A stretch of 64,000 nucleotides of DNA from Paenibacillus_T sp033239625. GTDB lineage: Bacteria; Bacillota; Bacilli; Paenibacillales; Paenibacillaceae. Position numbers and translations under genes: made by a program. Below the pieces are notes generated by a model. It worked only from the letters and a program-made list of their open reading frames with translations. It made no database searches and was not told where the DNA came from. The stretch covers positions 62,001 through 126,000 of the forward strand of contig NZ_BTCK01000003.1 in NCBI RefSeq assembly GCF_033239625.1, read 5' to 3'. Below are positions 43,092 to 51,945 of the stretch, one piece after another. Every line of letters begins with the position of its first letter. Positions within the stretch are counted from its first letter, which is position 1.

Positions 43092-43949
43092 ATGTACTAC
43101 TTCAAGGAAGGCTTGATCAACATCATCGAGCCGGATAAGCCGGACCCTGCGGCAGCCAAAGTATTGCAGGAGGCGCTCGGCGGGCAGTTCGGAGAAATGC
43201 GGACGATGATGCAATACTTCTTCCAAAGCTCGAACTTCAGAGGCAAGGAACGGCAGTATCGCGACCTGCTGAAGGGTGTGTTCTTGGAAGAAATCGCGCA
43301 TGTCGAGCTTGTTCAGACGACAATCAATCAGCTGTTGAATGGGGCAGGCGTATCTTCGCCTCCTGGCAATTCGGGAGTGGATGGCGCTCCGCTGGATGAA
43401 GCGGTGAAGCATGCGAATCCGCACCATTTTATCGTAGGCGCACAGAGCTCGCTCCCTGTTGATGCTGGCGGCAATCCATGGAATGGCTCTTGGGTGTACG
43501 CTCATGGCAACCTAATCGCGGATATGCTCAACAACGTTGTGCTGGAATCGACAGGCGTTCTGCAGAAGACGAGAATTTACGAGATGAGCTCGAACAAAAC
43601 GCTTCGCGAAACGCTCGGTTTCCTCATCGTCCGCGACAATGCGCATCAGAACGCATTCGCTAAAGCGCTGGAGACGCTTGGCGTCGAATGGGCCAAGCTG
43701 TTCCCTGTCCCTAATTACGACATCAACAAATATCCCGAATGCCGGAAGTTCGTCGACATGGGCTATCATAACGCACAGTTCAACTTCAGACTCGATCCAA
43801 CTCGTATCGGCGAGATTTTCCAAGGGGAGAGCCCAAGCCGCAATAAGGGCGAGCTCCGAGTTATCGATCCGCCGCAGCCGTTCCCGGTTCCGGAATTCCC
43901 GGAGATGCCGAATGAGCATAGTCCTGGATTAACGGATATGGGGAGATAA
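43092..43949 (+). CDS. Manganese catalase
   Basis: 285 residues, near the usual length. The ferritin-like bundle with metal ligands is clear: a Glu in GGQFGEMRTMMQYFFQSSNF, and FLEEIAHVELVQTTINQLL (E-x-x-H), with the second pair in IVGAQSSLPVDAGGNPWNGSWVYAHGNLIADMLNNVVLESTG and LGFLIVRDNAHQNAFAKALE. It disproportionates hydrogen peroxide in the cytoplasm. In spore formers such proteins are also found in the coat (CotJC-like). GAAGGGG lies upstream of the ATG. It is followed by a terminator. Confidence 0.95.
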   Translation: MYYFKEGLINIIEPDKPDPAAAKVLQEALGGQFGEMRTMMQYFFQSSNFRGKERQYRDLLKGVFLEEIAHVELVQTTINQLLNGAGVSSPPGNSGVDGAPLDEAVKHANPHHFIVGAQSSLPVDAGGNPWNGSWVYAHGNLIADMLNNVVLESTGVLQKTRIYEMSSNKTLRETLGFLIVRDNAHQNAFAKALETLGVEWAKLFPVPNYDINKYPECRKFVDMGYHNAQFNFRLDPTRIGEIFQGESPSRNKGELRVIDPPQPFPVPEFPEMPNEHSPGLTDMGR

Positions 43950-43957
43950 AATAACGA

Positions 43958-43986
43958 GAAGCATGGAGAATCATTCCCCATGCTTC
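43958..43986. terminator. Bidirectional terminator
   Basis: GAAGCATGG pairs with CCATGCTTC, extended inside by GAAT with ATTC. TTTG follows on the plus strand, and TTCTCGTTATTTTA on the minus strand. It lies between convergent genes. Confidence 0.82.
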
Positions 43987-43992
43987 TTTGCA

Positions 43993-44838
43993 TTAGTGTA
44001 CATATTTGCCTTGACCCGGCACCGCGATAGTGTCGAACCCATCCACCAGCTGTTGCAGGCTCGCCGTGAGCTCGTCGCCTGACAAGGGAACGCCATGACC
44101 GGTGACCGCAACGGCTGGGTGCAGCGCCGCAAGCTTGTTAACGGAGTAATGGGCTTCCTGCCAATCGGTTGTAAAATATTTCGGCGGACCGCTGATCTCC
44201 GCCTTCTGCGTGAACACCTTGTAGATCGATTCCTGCTTCACCGTAACGAACGCGTCGCCCGCGATTAAAACTTTATCGGCCCCTCGGAACAGCGACACAT
44301 GGCCCGGCGTATGGCCTGGCGTATGAATCCATTGCCAGCCTGGCATTTCTGGAATGGAACCATCCGGGGAGAGAGCGGTGACACGCGATCCTAATTGGAT
44401 CGGTTCGTTCGGAAACCAAGGGGACATCTTGGCGACCAGTCCGCTGGAAGCCGAAGGATCGGCGGGAGGATAGGCCCGCCCGCCAGTCAAATACGGAAGC
44501 TCCTGCTCGTGGGCGTAGACCGGGACATTCCACCGCTCGATTAATTCAATGATGGCACCGACATGATCGAAGTGGCCGTGTGTGAGCACGATCGCATCAG
44601 GACGAGCATCCGTGCCGAACCTTTCCTCGGCGGCGGCTATAATATCGTCGGCTGACTTCGGCATCCCAGCATCGACGAGCACCCAGTTGTCTCTATCCGG
44701 GATGCTGACGAAGCATACGTTGACGATCTGGATCGTTACAACGTATACATCAGAAGCGGCTTCTAGTCCGACTCCGCTGTTAATCGAGGTAACCGGCAAG
44801 TAGTGGTAGTCCTCGCCGTATTTCATTTCCGTCTCCAT
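43993..44838 (-). CDS. Metallo-beta-lactamase-fold hydrolase
   Basis: 281 residues with ATG 44838 six bases after AGGAGG (44841 also possible). It has the complete MBL metal site: THGHFDHVGA (HxHxDH), the later His in HTPGHTPGHVSLF and Asp in IAGDAFVT, and a C-terminal His in VTGHGVPLS. The fold is shared by lactonases, glyoxalase II and many others. The large aliphatic N-terminus and PPKYFTTDW segment place it near AHL-lactonase-like or SoxH-like proteins, but the substrate is not determinable. Monocistronic. Confidence 0.92.
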   Translation of the reverse strand: METEMKYGEDYHYLPVTSINSGVGLEAASDVYVVTIQIVNVCFVSIPDRDNWVLVDAGMPKSADDIIAAAEERFGTDARPDAIVLTHGHFDHVGAIIELIERWNVPVYAHEQELPYLTGGRAYPPADPSASSGLVAKMSPWFPNEPIQLGSRVTALSPDGSIPEMPGWQWIHTPGHTPGHVSLFRGADKVLIAGDAFVTVKQESIYKVFTQKAEISGPPKYFTTDWQEAHYSVNKLAALHPAVAVTGHGVPLSGDELTASLQQLVDGFDTIAVPGQGKYVH

Positions 44839-44978
44839 CATGTACCTCCTAGAACATCGAATGGGGCTCCCCGTAATTTTCCTCAATCGACGGTCGTTCA
44901 TCCAAATAAATTCCTGAATAGGGCAGGTACAGCCAAGCCATTCTAATAGGCGTTGTCCATAACGAAGGAGGTCATTTT

Positions 44979-45371
44979 ATGCCATTCAACAACTATTCGC
45001 ACAATCCATCGGTTCAACAAGTCGAGCAGCTTGTGCAGCAGCTCGTCCAACAAACGCAGCAAGCCAGCCAGAATTATCAGCAGCTGCTTCAGCAAGAGCA
45101 GCAGAATGCGCAGCGACTTGAAGAGTTAGCTCAACGTGAGCAAAGAGCCGCGCAAGTGATCCAGACGGCGCTCCAAGGCCATCAAACGGCCATCCAGCAG
45201 CTGAACCAGATTGCATCGCTGGTCAGACAGGTCGAACAGTCGGCTCACTCGCAAGCGCAGTACGCGTATAATCCTGCGTTCTCGCAGCCAAGTCACTATC
45301 AACCTGCATTTGCTGCGAATACAGCAGGCTATTCGACGGCTTCGCACGGATTCGATTCGAACTTCCGTTAA
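44979..45371 (+). CDS. Gln-rich coiled-coil protein of unknown function
   Basis: 130 residues behind a perfect AAGGAGGTCATTTT ribosome site. Residues 12-85 are very rich in Gln and form continuous heptads (VEQLVQQLVQQTQQASQ ... ELAQREQRAAQVIQTAL). The last 40 residues are Tyr/Ala/Pro/Ser-rich and probably disordered. No signal or membrane segment is present. The composition is reminiscent of spore-coat or surface assembly proteins, but I cannot name a family. A strong terminator follows. Confidence 0.82.
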   Translation: MPFNNYSHNPSVQQVEQLVQQLVQQTQQASQNYQQLLQQEQQNAQRLEELAQREQRAAQVIQTALQGHQTAIQQLNQIASLVRQVEQSAHSQAQYAYNPAFSQPSHYQPAFAANTAGYSTASHGFDSNFR

Positions 45372-45408
45372 CATTGCTTTCCGTCGTTTAATCTTAATCG
45401 ATGACAGT

Positions 45409-45438
45409 AGAACAGGCTGCCGACCGGCAGCCTGTTCT
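45409..45438. terminator. Bidirectional terminator
   Basis: A perfect 13-bp stem (AGAACAGGCTGCC with GGCAGCCTGTTCT) closes a GACC loop, between convergent genes. Confidence 0.88.
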
Positions 45439-45452
45439 GTTGCGTCTATTAC

Positions 45453-47702
45453 CTACTCCACCGTCACCGGCAGCACGCCTTGCGGCTCTAATTGGCCGAG
45501 CAGCACCTTAAGGCCAGCTGCCGTATTCGGCTCTTGTTTCCCGTAAACCGCAAGTCCGGAGCGAATATTGTTCACGAACATCGTCTCATATGGATTGCCG
45601 AGCGAGAGCAGCGCATAGCGCTTATTCTTACTATTCGCGTAGTCGATGACGCCTTGCGTGCCCGACGAGTTAAACTCGCTCGCCACGTTACGGAATTGAT
45701 AGGATGCCGCGATTACATAGTCCGCCTTATCCAGCAGTGCATTCATGTTCGCTTGGCCGATAATCGCGATGTCGGTCTTGAGCGACAGCGACGAACCCGC
45801 TTGAAGCAGCTGTTTCTCGAGCTGTTTGGCCTGCTCCTCGCTTGATGCGGCGATGACGACTCGATCCCCCGAGCGGATCAGGTCAGGATGCGCGCCATCA
45901 CGGCTAGCCAGCAGCGTAACGGCCCGTTCTGCGATCTCCGTCTCGACGGCGCGATGCGCCTCGGACCCGATTGCTTGATCGAACGCTGCAAGCTTGGTCG
46001 ACAAGCTAGGCTGTGGATCGAACAAGCCATACTTCGCCTTCAGCTCCAGAATGCGCTCGACCGAAGCGTGAATCGACGCTTCGGAGATGGACCCGTTCTT
46101 CACGGCTTGCACAAGCGCCGCGTGTGCGGAAGCCAAATCTTGCGGCATGAGGATGATGTCGACGCCAGCTTGAACGGCGCGTACGACGGCTTGATTTTCG
46201 CCAAAATGGTCCGCAATCGCCTCCATCGTGAACGCATCCGAAATAATGACGCCCTTATACCCGAGCTCTCCTCGAAGAAGTCCGGTCAGCACCTTCTTCG
46301 ACAGCGTCGCCGGAATCGGCACGCTGCTGCCATCCTTCAACGATATGACATGGTCGTTATCTACCGCAGGGAAAGCGATGTGAGCGGTCATAATCATCTC
46401 TACGCCATTGTCGATTGCCGCACGGAACGGCTTTAGTTCTACTGCATCGAGTCTATCGTGCGTATGGTTCAGCACCGGCAGTCCGAGATGGGAGTCTACT
46501 GCTGCATCGCCATGTCCCGGAAAATGCTTCACAGCGGCCACAACGCCCGCCTGTTGCAGACCTTTCATCGTGGACAATCCCAGCTTCGTCACGAGGTCCG
46601 GGTTCGAGCTGAACGACCGCATCCCGATTATCGGATTGTCGGGATTGCTGTTAATGTCGAGCACGGGGGCGAAATTCACCTGAAGCCCAAGCGCCTTCAG
46701 CTCCTCGCCCGTCAGCCTTCCTGCGGCTTCGGCAAGCGATGCGTCGCCGATTGCGCCAAGCGCCATCTGTCCGGGCAAATTCGTGCCGCCAGGAATCCGT
46801 TTTATGACGCCGCCTTCTTGGTCGATGCTTAAGAACAGCGGAATGTCGCCGGCCTCGGCTTGCAGATCATGCGTAAGCGTCGTCAGTTGCTTGGCGTCGG
46901 TAATATTTTTGTCGAAAATAATGAGTCCGCCCAGGTTCTGATCATGCAGACTGCTCTTGATTCCATCGTTAACGGTCGTCGTCACCTTGCCGTTGTACTG
47001 CCGAATATCGGGCATGAGCATCTGACCGACCTGCTCGCTCACCGTCATATAGGAGATCAGCTTATCCCAGTCATGCTCCCCGATCGCTGCTGCCCGCTCG
47101 AAGCGGATGACCCTCGTCATGAAGACGGCGAACTCGGCCCGCGATACCGACTGGTTCGGACGGAAGGTGCCGTCGGAATACCCGCCGAGCAAGCCATTGG
47201 AGCTCATCGTACGAATCGGATCGACCGCCCAGTGCGCTGCAATGTCCGATAGATTGGCGGATTGGCTGCTGCCGTTCGTGAGCTCGTATGCCCGCGTCAG
47301 GAGAGCAGCGGTCTCTGCGCGAGTGATAGGTGCATCCGGATGGAAGGTGCCGTCAGGGAAGCCGCCGGTCAGCCCGTTGCGCGCGGCGATCGAGATCTCA
47401 CGGTAGAAAGGATAGGAGGTGCTGACGTCCGAATATGTCTGGCCTGAATCGGGCTGCTGGTCTGGATACAGCTCCCGCACGAGAAAAGCAGCGGCCTGCG
47501 CGCGTGTAACACGGCCTTCTGGCTTGAATAGTCCGTTCCCGTAACCGGCGACCGTACCGCGATTCGCCATGTACATAATGCTGTCCTCGGCCCATTGCGT
47601 ATGCTGTAAGTCCGTAAATTTCTGCTCTGCGGAAGCAGGTCCCGCCCATAGAAGAACAGCGCCGGCAATGGCGCCGGCGACTGCGATTGTTCTATATTTC
47701 AT
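45453..47702 (-). CDS. SLH-domain beta-N-acetylhexosaminidase (GH3, NagZ-like)
   Basis: 749 residues from ATG 47702, eight bases after GGAG. A signal peptide (ends near PASAEQ) is followed by three SLH domains (about 28-205; FTDLQHTQWAEDSIMYMANRG... and FPDGTFHPDAPITRAETAALL) that hold the protein on pyruvylated wall polymers. The GH3 domain follows: IDQEGGVIKRIPGGTNLPGQMALGA, and KHFPGHGDAAVDSHLGLP, the NagZ catalytic His-Asp loop; the nucleophile is the Asp in VIISDAFTMEAI. A C-terminal GH3 sandwich completes it. It should cleave N-acetylglucosamine ends from wall or chitin fragments outside the cell. Confidence 0.95.
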   Translation of the reverse strand: MKYRTIAVAGAIAGAVLLWAGPASAEQKFTDLQHTQWAEDSIMYMANRGTVAGYGNGLFKPEGRVTRAQAAAFLVRELYPDQQPDSGQTYSDVSTSYPFYREISIAARNGLTGGFPDGTFHPDAPITRAETAALLTRAYELTNGSSQSANLSDIAAHWAVDPIRTMSSNGLLGGYSDGTFRPNQSVSRAEFAVFMTRVIRFERAAAIGEHDWDKLISYMTVSEQVGQMLMPDIRQYNGKVTTTVNDGIKSSLHDQNLGGLIIFDKNITDAKQLTTLTHDLQAEAGDIPLFLSIDQEGGVIKRIPGGTNLPGQMALGAIGDASLAEAAGRLTGEELKALGLQVNFAPVLDINSNPDNPIIGMRSFSSNPDLVTKLGLSTMKGLQQAGVVAAVKHFPGHGDAAVDSHLGLPVLNHTHDRLDAVELKPFRAAIDNGVEMIMTAHIAFPAVDNDHVISLKDGSSVPIPATLSKKVLTGLLRGELGYKGVIISDAFTMEAIADHFGENQAVVRAVQAGVDIILMPQDLASAHAALVQAVKNGSISEASIHASVERILELKAKYGLFDPQPSLSTKLAAFDQAIGSEAHRAVETEIAERAVTLLASRDGAHPDLIRSGDRVVIAASSEEQAKQLEKQLLQAGSSLSLKTDIAIIGQANMNALLDKADYVIAASYQFRNVASEFNSSGTQGVIDYANSKNKRYALLSLGNPYETMFVNNIRSGLAVYGKQEPNTAAGLKVLLGQLEPQGVLPVTVE

Positions 47703-47829
47703 TGGCTTCACTCCGTTTCACCCCATAATTATGTCTGTATTATTTACGTGTAAGTATATAGGGTAGACGCTGAGGGGGGGAGGATTGTTGCGAAGGAAAT
47801 ATATGGATTACGCATGATTGCTCTGAGAA

Positions 47830-48423
47830 TCAGTATGCAGCCGATCGGAAATAGCGATAGATACGGTCGAGCTTCTTCGTTTGTTGGCCTTGCTTCTTCT
47901 CCATGCCTCCGAACTCGAAGAACTTCACTTTCTTAATGCCGACATAGCTGAAGAGCGCTCTGCGCATAAGGGTCTTGTGCGCGTTACCCAGCCAGAGGAG
48001 CGGATAGAGGGTTGGACCTTTCATGGTTGAAATGCATACAACGGACTTGCCCTTGAGCAGACCTTCGGGGAGTAAACCGCCCTTCTCGCGATAGGCGAAA
48101 TTCGATGCGAACATACGGTCAATATAGCCAAGCAGCATCGCAGGAGGACGGCCCCACCAGATCGGGTAGATCATCACAATCCGGTCCGCCCACAGCAGCT
48201 GATTCCTATACTTCTCTAATGTAGGCTCGACATGCATATCTCTTCTGCGCTTCTGATCGTTGAACACGAGAATCGGATCGAAGCCTTCGCCGTACAGGTC
48301 GAGCACTTGAATGTCCTCTTCCTCCACATGCGGGTTCTCTTGCAAGCCTTGGAGCGTTTGCTGCAGAAAAGCATGGCTGAGGCTGTGGCGATTCGGGTGG
48401 GTATAGATAATAAGGGTTTTCAT
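47830..48423 (-). CDS. NAD(P)H:quinone oxidoreductase-like flavodoxin-fold protein
   Basis: 197 residues behind AAGAAGGTG. The start (MKTLIIYTHPNRHSLSHAFLQQTLQGL) is the flavin-phosphate loop of the NQO/MdaB/KefF family, and VMIYPIWWGRPPAMLLGYIDRMF is the substrate-side motif. It reduces quinones or electrophiles with two electrons using NAD(P)H and FMN/FAD. It is divergent from a MarR gene, with several TTATCA/TGATAA palindromes between, so MarR repression lifted by quinone-like stress is likely, as in YodB and QorR systems. Confidence 0.92.
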   Translation of the reverse strand: MKTLIIYTHPNRHSLSHAFLQQTLQGLQENPHVEEEDIQVLDLYGEGFDPILVFNDQKRRRDMHVEPTLEKYRNQLLWADRIVMIYPIWWGRPPAMLLGYIDRMFASNFAYREKGGLLPEGLLKGKSVVCISTMKGPTLYPLLWLGNAHKTLMRRALFSYVGIKKVKFFEFGGMEKKQGQQTKKLDRIYRYFRSAAY

Positions 48424-48438
48424 AAGGCACCTTCTTTG

Positions 48439-48508
48439 TTATCATTTGATAATAAGATAGCATTGCGGAATTTAATTGTCAAATGATAATTATGTTTTGA
48501 TAACAAAA
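48439..48508. promoter_or_regulatory. MarR operator cluster
   Basis: Two palindromes, TTATCATTTGATAA (48439-48452) and TTGTCAAATGATAA (48476-48489), and a partial third copy (TTTTGATAACAAAA, 48495-48508), lie between the divergent NQO and MarR genes. Confidence 0.68.
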
Positions 48509-48542
48509 GTAGACTGGATGACCCTTTACGAGGAGATGTTTC

Positions 48543-48980
48543 ATGATGGTGTCGAAGGAAACGTTGTTCGAGCAGCTGGTGTCCCTTATTGCATCCTCTC
48601 ATCAACTGCATTATGAGATGACGAAGGATTTGCCGAAGGACGACATTACGCCTCTTCAATACGAGATTCTCGAGTTTCTATTGGTGAAGCAGCCGATCAC
48701 GCTGAGCGAGCTGAGCGAGTGCAAAGGCATCTCCCTGCCGAATACGAGCCGAGAGGTCAAGAAGCTGACGGATAAGGGGCTGTGCGAGAAGCTGGATGAT
48801 GCAGGGGACAGGAGAAAGCAGTACATTCGGTTGTCTGCAGGCGGGGAAGCGAGGATGAACGAGTGGATGGCGCATATGAAGCAGTTGTTTCTGCAGAAGG
48901 TGGAAGGCGCACAGGATGCGGAGCTCGCTCAGATCTCGGAGGCGATTGGGGTGCTGAAGGCGACGCTGCTGCGGGATTAA
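48543..48980 (+). CDS. MarR-family transcriptional regulator
   Basis: 145 residues behind GAGGAG. The winged helix is KQPITLSELSECKGISLPNTSREVKKLTDKGLCEKLDDAGDRRKQYIRLSAGGEARM (about 50-110). Two Cys residues (in SECKG and GLCEK) might sense oxidants or electrophiles. It probably represses itself, the divergent NQO-like gene and perhaps the next gene. Confidence 0.92.
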   Translation: MMVSKETLFEQLVSLIASSHQLHYEMTKDLPKDDITPLQYEILEFLLVKQPITLSELSECKGISLPNTSREVKKLTDKGLCEKLDDAGDRRKQYIRLSAGGEARMNEWMAHMKQLFLQKVEGAQDAELAQISEAIGVLKATLLRD

Positions 48981-49011
48981 GTGGTCGATTCGTATATAGG
49001 GGGTCATGTCG

Positions 49012-49314
49012 ATGGAAACAGGCGTGGATCTATCTCAACTCTATGTCATGACAGCGCGAATTCCTGAAGCGGGAGTCGCACAATTCAACGCATATGAGAG
49101 CTGCGTGCTGCCGCTGCTGGCGGATCATGGGGCTAGACTGGAACGGAGACTCCGAACGGAGGATGGCCAGCATGAAGTTCATGTTATCTGGTTCCCGTCG
49201 GGTCGGGCATTCGATGAATATCGGAATGATCCTAGACGCAGCCAATACGCCAAGCTGCTTGTGGAATCCGGTGCGGTTACGACGGTAATGCGAATGAAAG
49301 ATATGCCGCTATAA
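49012..49314 (+). CDS. Small DUF1330-like protein
   Basis: 100 residues from ATG 49012, behind GGGGGT, 31 bases after the MarR gene. The pattern LYVMTARIPEAGVAQFNAYESCVLPLLADHGARLERRL then HEVHVIWFPSGRAFDEYRNDPRRSQYAKLL is the ferredoxin-like dimeric alpha/beta barrel of DUF1330/ABM-type proteins. These often degrade or isomerise small aromatics, but no catalytic residue can be named. It is in an operon with MarR. Confidence 0.75.
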   Translation: METGVDLSQLYVMTARIPEAGVAQFNAYESCVLPLLADHGARLERRLRTEDGQHEVHVIWFPSGRAFDEYRNDPRRSQYAKLLVESGAVTTVMRMKDMPL

Positions 49315-49318
49315 AAAT

Positions 49319-49352
49319 GAAGGCAGCAGTTCCATTAGGAGCTGCTGCCTTC
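49319..49352 (+). terminator. Terminator after the MarR operon
   Basis: GAAGGCAGCAG pairs perfectly with CTGCTGCCTTC; inner TCC/GGA pairs extend the stem. TTCTTCG follows. Confidence 0.85.
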
Positions 49353-49479
49353 TTCGTAGGCAGGACTGTCTACATGCAATCGTATTATAGGTTATAGGAA
49401 CAATGCGCCGCAATCGGGCTAGATGTGGCGTAAAATTTAAAACAAGGGCTTATTCGCTGGGGAATTGAAGGTCACCGCA

Positions 49480-50289
49480 TCACTTCTCCGTGTAAAATGC
49501 GACAAGCTCCGATGCAATCATCTTCGCATTAAGCGTCTTCGTATGACCGAGTCCCTTCTTGCTTGCCAGCTGCGAATGAGGAAGCGCCTCGGCCAGCGCC
49601 TGAGCGGCTCGGCGAAGCGAGGCGGGACTTTCCGTCCCTTCGAGTACGAGCGTCGGCATTTCCAACGCGCTCCACCCCTTGGCGGGCAGAGGCTTGCCGC
49701 TTATGTAGCCTTCGAGCAGGGCAGCATCATACGGGAGCGTGTGCGCTACCGCCATCAGGTTCGACCACACACCGGGCATTAGACGCATCATTCCAACGAC
49801 GAAGGAAGGCGCGCCCATCCCTTTGGTCATAAAATATTTGATCGCCTCGGCGCGTCGATTGTCTGCAATCAGCTTCTTCACTTGTGCGACGAAATCTGCT
49901 GGCGGCAGCGGGTCCGCAGCGTCCACGATAAAGGGAGGCTCATGCAGCGCCAATTTCCTCATGTTGACCCCGCTCGCTGCCGCTTGCAGAGCAAGCACGG
50001 CGCCGGATGACAGCCCCCATACATAAGCCGAACCGCCCGCGGCATCGATCAGCGCCTGAAGATCTTCAATCTCTCGTTCTATCGCATAGGAATGCTTATC
50101 TTCGCTATCTCCGCGGCCGCGGCGGTCATAATTGTAGACGGTGAAGTGTTCCGACAATAGTGAAGCAAGCTTCAGCACCCCCGGGAATTTCCGATAACTG
50201 AACGCTCCTCCAACGAGGATAAGCGCTGGACCTTGGCCCTTGATGTCATAGGCAATCTTGGTGCCATCTCGGGATGTTGCAGTGTGCAT
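49480..50289 (-). CDS. Alpha/beta hydrolase, last gene of the ECF42 operon
   Basis: 269 residues from ATG 50289, behind GGAGGGAG. The fold elements are GQGPALILVGGAFSYRKF (oxyanion region), YNYDRRGRGDSED, the nucleophile elbow GLSSGA and the catalytic His near the end (KKGLGHTKTL). The family covers esterases and C-C or epoxide hydrolases; no substrate can be assigned. It starts 32 bases after the DUF1801 gene and belongs to the ECF sigma operon. Confidence 0.9.
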   Translation of the reverse strand: MHTATSRDGTKIAYDIKGQGPALILVGGAFSYRKFPGVLKLASLLSEHFTVYNYDRRGRGDSEDKHSYAIEREIEDLQALIDAAGGSAYVWGLSSGAVLALQAAASGVNMRKLALHEPPFIVDAADPLPPADFVAQVKKLIADNRRAEAIKYFMTKGMGAPSFVVGMMRLMPGVWSNLMAVAHTLPYDAALLEGYISGKPLPAKGWSALEMPTLVLEGTESPASLRRAAQALAEALPHSQLASKKGLGHTKTLNAKMIASELVAFYTEK

Positions 50290-50321
50290 GATCAATTCTC
50301 CCTCCGTCGGCAGTACTGGGC

Positions 50322-50663
50322 TTATAGTGTGGAAGAGGCTAGTTTCACGAATGCCGTCAGCATGCCGCCATCTATCGATTGTTTGCTGCGGAACTTAATC
50401 GTCTTCCGTTCTGGAGGGCCGTCGAACAGCCCTTCAGGCAGCTCCAAATCTGTCGCATTGAAAATCGTGAAGCTTACGGCATCCTTCGATGTCGAGATGA
50501 CGGCAGCGTATTTTTTGTTTTTCAGAAAATGGGGCTTATTGTACTGAATGCGCTCCTGCACATCCGGAATCGCATGGTGGACAACCTCACGCAGCTCTCG
50601 GCACAGCTGGGCTTGCCACGGCTCTTGGACCTTCTCGATAAACTCGTTAACCTCTTGGCTCAT
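50322..50663 (-). CDS. DUF1801 protein
   Basis: 113 residues behind GAGGAGAG. The sequence VNEFIEKVQEPWQAQLCRELREVVHHAIPDVQERIQYNKPHFLKNKKYAAVISTSKDAVSFTIF is a typical YdhG/DUF1801 profile. These small proteins have an iron-chaperone-like (Fra/CyaY-like) alpha/beta fold, with no agreed function. It is 25 bases after the sigma factor gene in the same operon. Confidence 0.92.
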   Translation of the reverse strand: MSQEVNEFIEKVQEPWQAQLCRELREVVHHAIPDVQERIQYNKPHFLKNKKYAAVISTSKDAVSFTIFNATDLELPEGLFDGPPERKTIKFRSKQSIDGGMLTAFVKLASSTL

Positions 50664-50688
50664 GTCAATCTCTCCTCGATCTATTTAT

Positions 50689-51945
50689 TTACTCGGCAGC
50701 ACAATCGGCCGCGCGTCTTAAGAGCAGCTCGCGCTCCTTGTCATTGAGCGATAGGGACGCTGCATATTTGAAGGCTGAACAGGCTTCTTGCCTGCGGCCC
50801 AGCTTCATAAGGAAGTCGCCTCGAACACTCGGCAGCAGATGGTAGCCGCTTAAGGACGGTTCATTCATTAACGCGTCGACGATTTCCAAGCCCACCTCCG
50901 GACCAAAAGCCATCGACAACGCCACCGCGCGATTAAGTTCAACGACAGGGGATGGCGCGACCTGCGAGAGCGCATCGTACAAGGCCGAGATACGGATCCA
51001 ATCCGTCTCCGCAGCGGTGCGGGCCCGGGCATGGCAGGCAGCGATTGATGCCTGAATGAGATAAGGCCCGAATGCCCGGCCAAGACGCTCCGCTCGATTG
51101 ATCGCAGCCAGTCCTCTACGGATAAGAAGATGATCCCATAATGCGCGGTTCTGGTCTGCGAGCAGAATCGGTTCGCCGCTCGAGCTGACCCGCGCCCTGA
51201 ACCTAGACGATTGAATTTCCATAAGCGCCGCGAGGCCGTGAACCTCTGGCTCGTCTGGCGCGATCTCGGCTAAGATCCTCCCAAGCCGAAGCGCCTCTTG
51301 GCAGAGTGTAGGCCGAATCCAGCTTCCTCCTGAAGATGCGGCGTACCCCTCGTTGAACATGAGGTAGATGACTTCAAGCACGGAAGATAACCGCGCCGGC
51401 AGCTCGTCTTTCGGCGGCAGTTCGAATGGGACTTGGGCAGCCGAGAGCGTACGCTTCGCTCGTACGATCCGCTGCGCGACGGTCGTTTCCGGTACGAGGA
51501 ACGCTCTTGCGATCTCGTCCGTCGTTAATCCCCCGAGCAGCCGGAGCGTAAGCGCTACGCGAGCCTCGGCCGAAAGAACGGGATGGCAGGTTGTGAAGAT
51601 AAGGCGAAGGAGATCGTCGCCTACAGGATCATCTAGCGCAGCATCCCAATCAGGCTCCTGCTGCCGATCGCTCTCCCAGCCAAGCTCTTCGTACTTGCGG
51701 TCGCGCAGCTTGTTTCTGCGCAGGTGATCGATAGCACGGCGTTTCGCAGTAGTCATCAGCCAAGCCCCCGGGTTGTCTGGGATACCGGTCTCAGGCCAGC
51801 GTTCCAGCGCGATAAGGAGCGCATCCTGCGCCATATCCTCGGCAAGCCCGACGTCGCGCAGCATGCGAGCCAGAGCGGCAATGATTCGGGCCGACTCGAT
51901 GGACCATATTCCGTTAATGGTGCGATGAACGGCGGATTCGTTCAC
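50689..51945 (-). CDS. ECF42-type RNA polymerase sigma factor (with DUF6596 C-terminus)
   Basis: 418 residues. The GTG start overlaps the stop of the DGPF gene by four bases (GTGA). Region 2 is RIIAALARMLRDVGLAEDMAQDALLIALERWPETGIPDNPGAWLMTTAKRRAIDHLRR and region 4 is LTTDEIARAFLVPETTVAQRIVRAKRTL. A 220-residue C-terminal extension (MFNEGYAASSGG, HGLAALMEIQSSRFRARVSSSGEPILLADQNRALWD) follows. This architecture and the adjacent DGPF protein identify the ECF42 group, which lacks an anti-sigma factor and is controlled through its C-terminal part. Confidence 0.94.
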   Translation of the reverse strand: MNESAVHRTINGIWSIESARIIAALARMLRDVGLAEDMAQDALLIALERWPETGIPDNPGAWLMTTAKRRAIDHLRRNKLRDRKYEELGWESDRQQEPDWDAALDDPVGDDLLRLIFTTCHPVLSAEARVALTLRLLGGLTTDEIARAFLVPETTVAQRIVRAKRTLSAAQVPFELPPKDELPARLSSVLEVIYLMFNEGYAASSGGSWIRPTLCQEALRLGRILAEIAPDEPEVHGLAALMEIQSSRFRARVSSSGEPILLADQNRALWDHLLIRRGLAAINRAERLGRAFGPYLIQASIAACHARARTAAETDWIRISALYDALSQVAPSPVVELNRAVALSMAFGPEVGLEIVDALMNEPSLSGYHLLPSVRGDFLMKLGRRQEACSAFKYAASLSLNDKERELLLRRAADCAAE

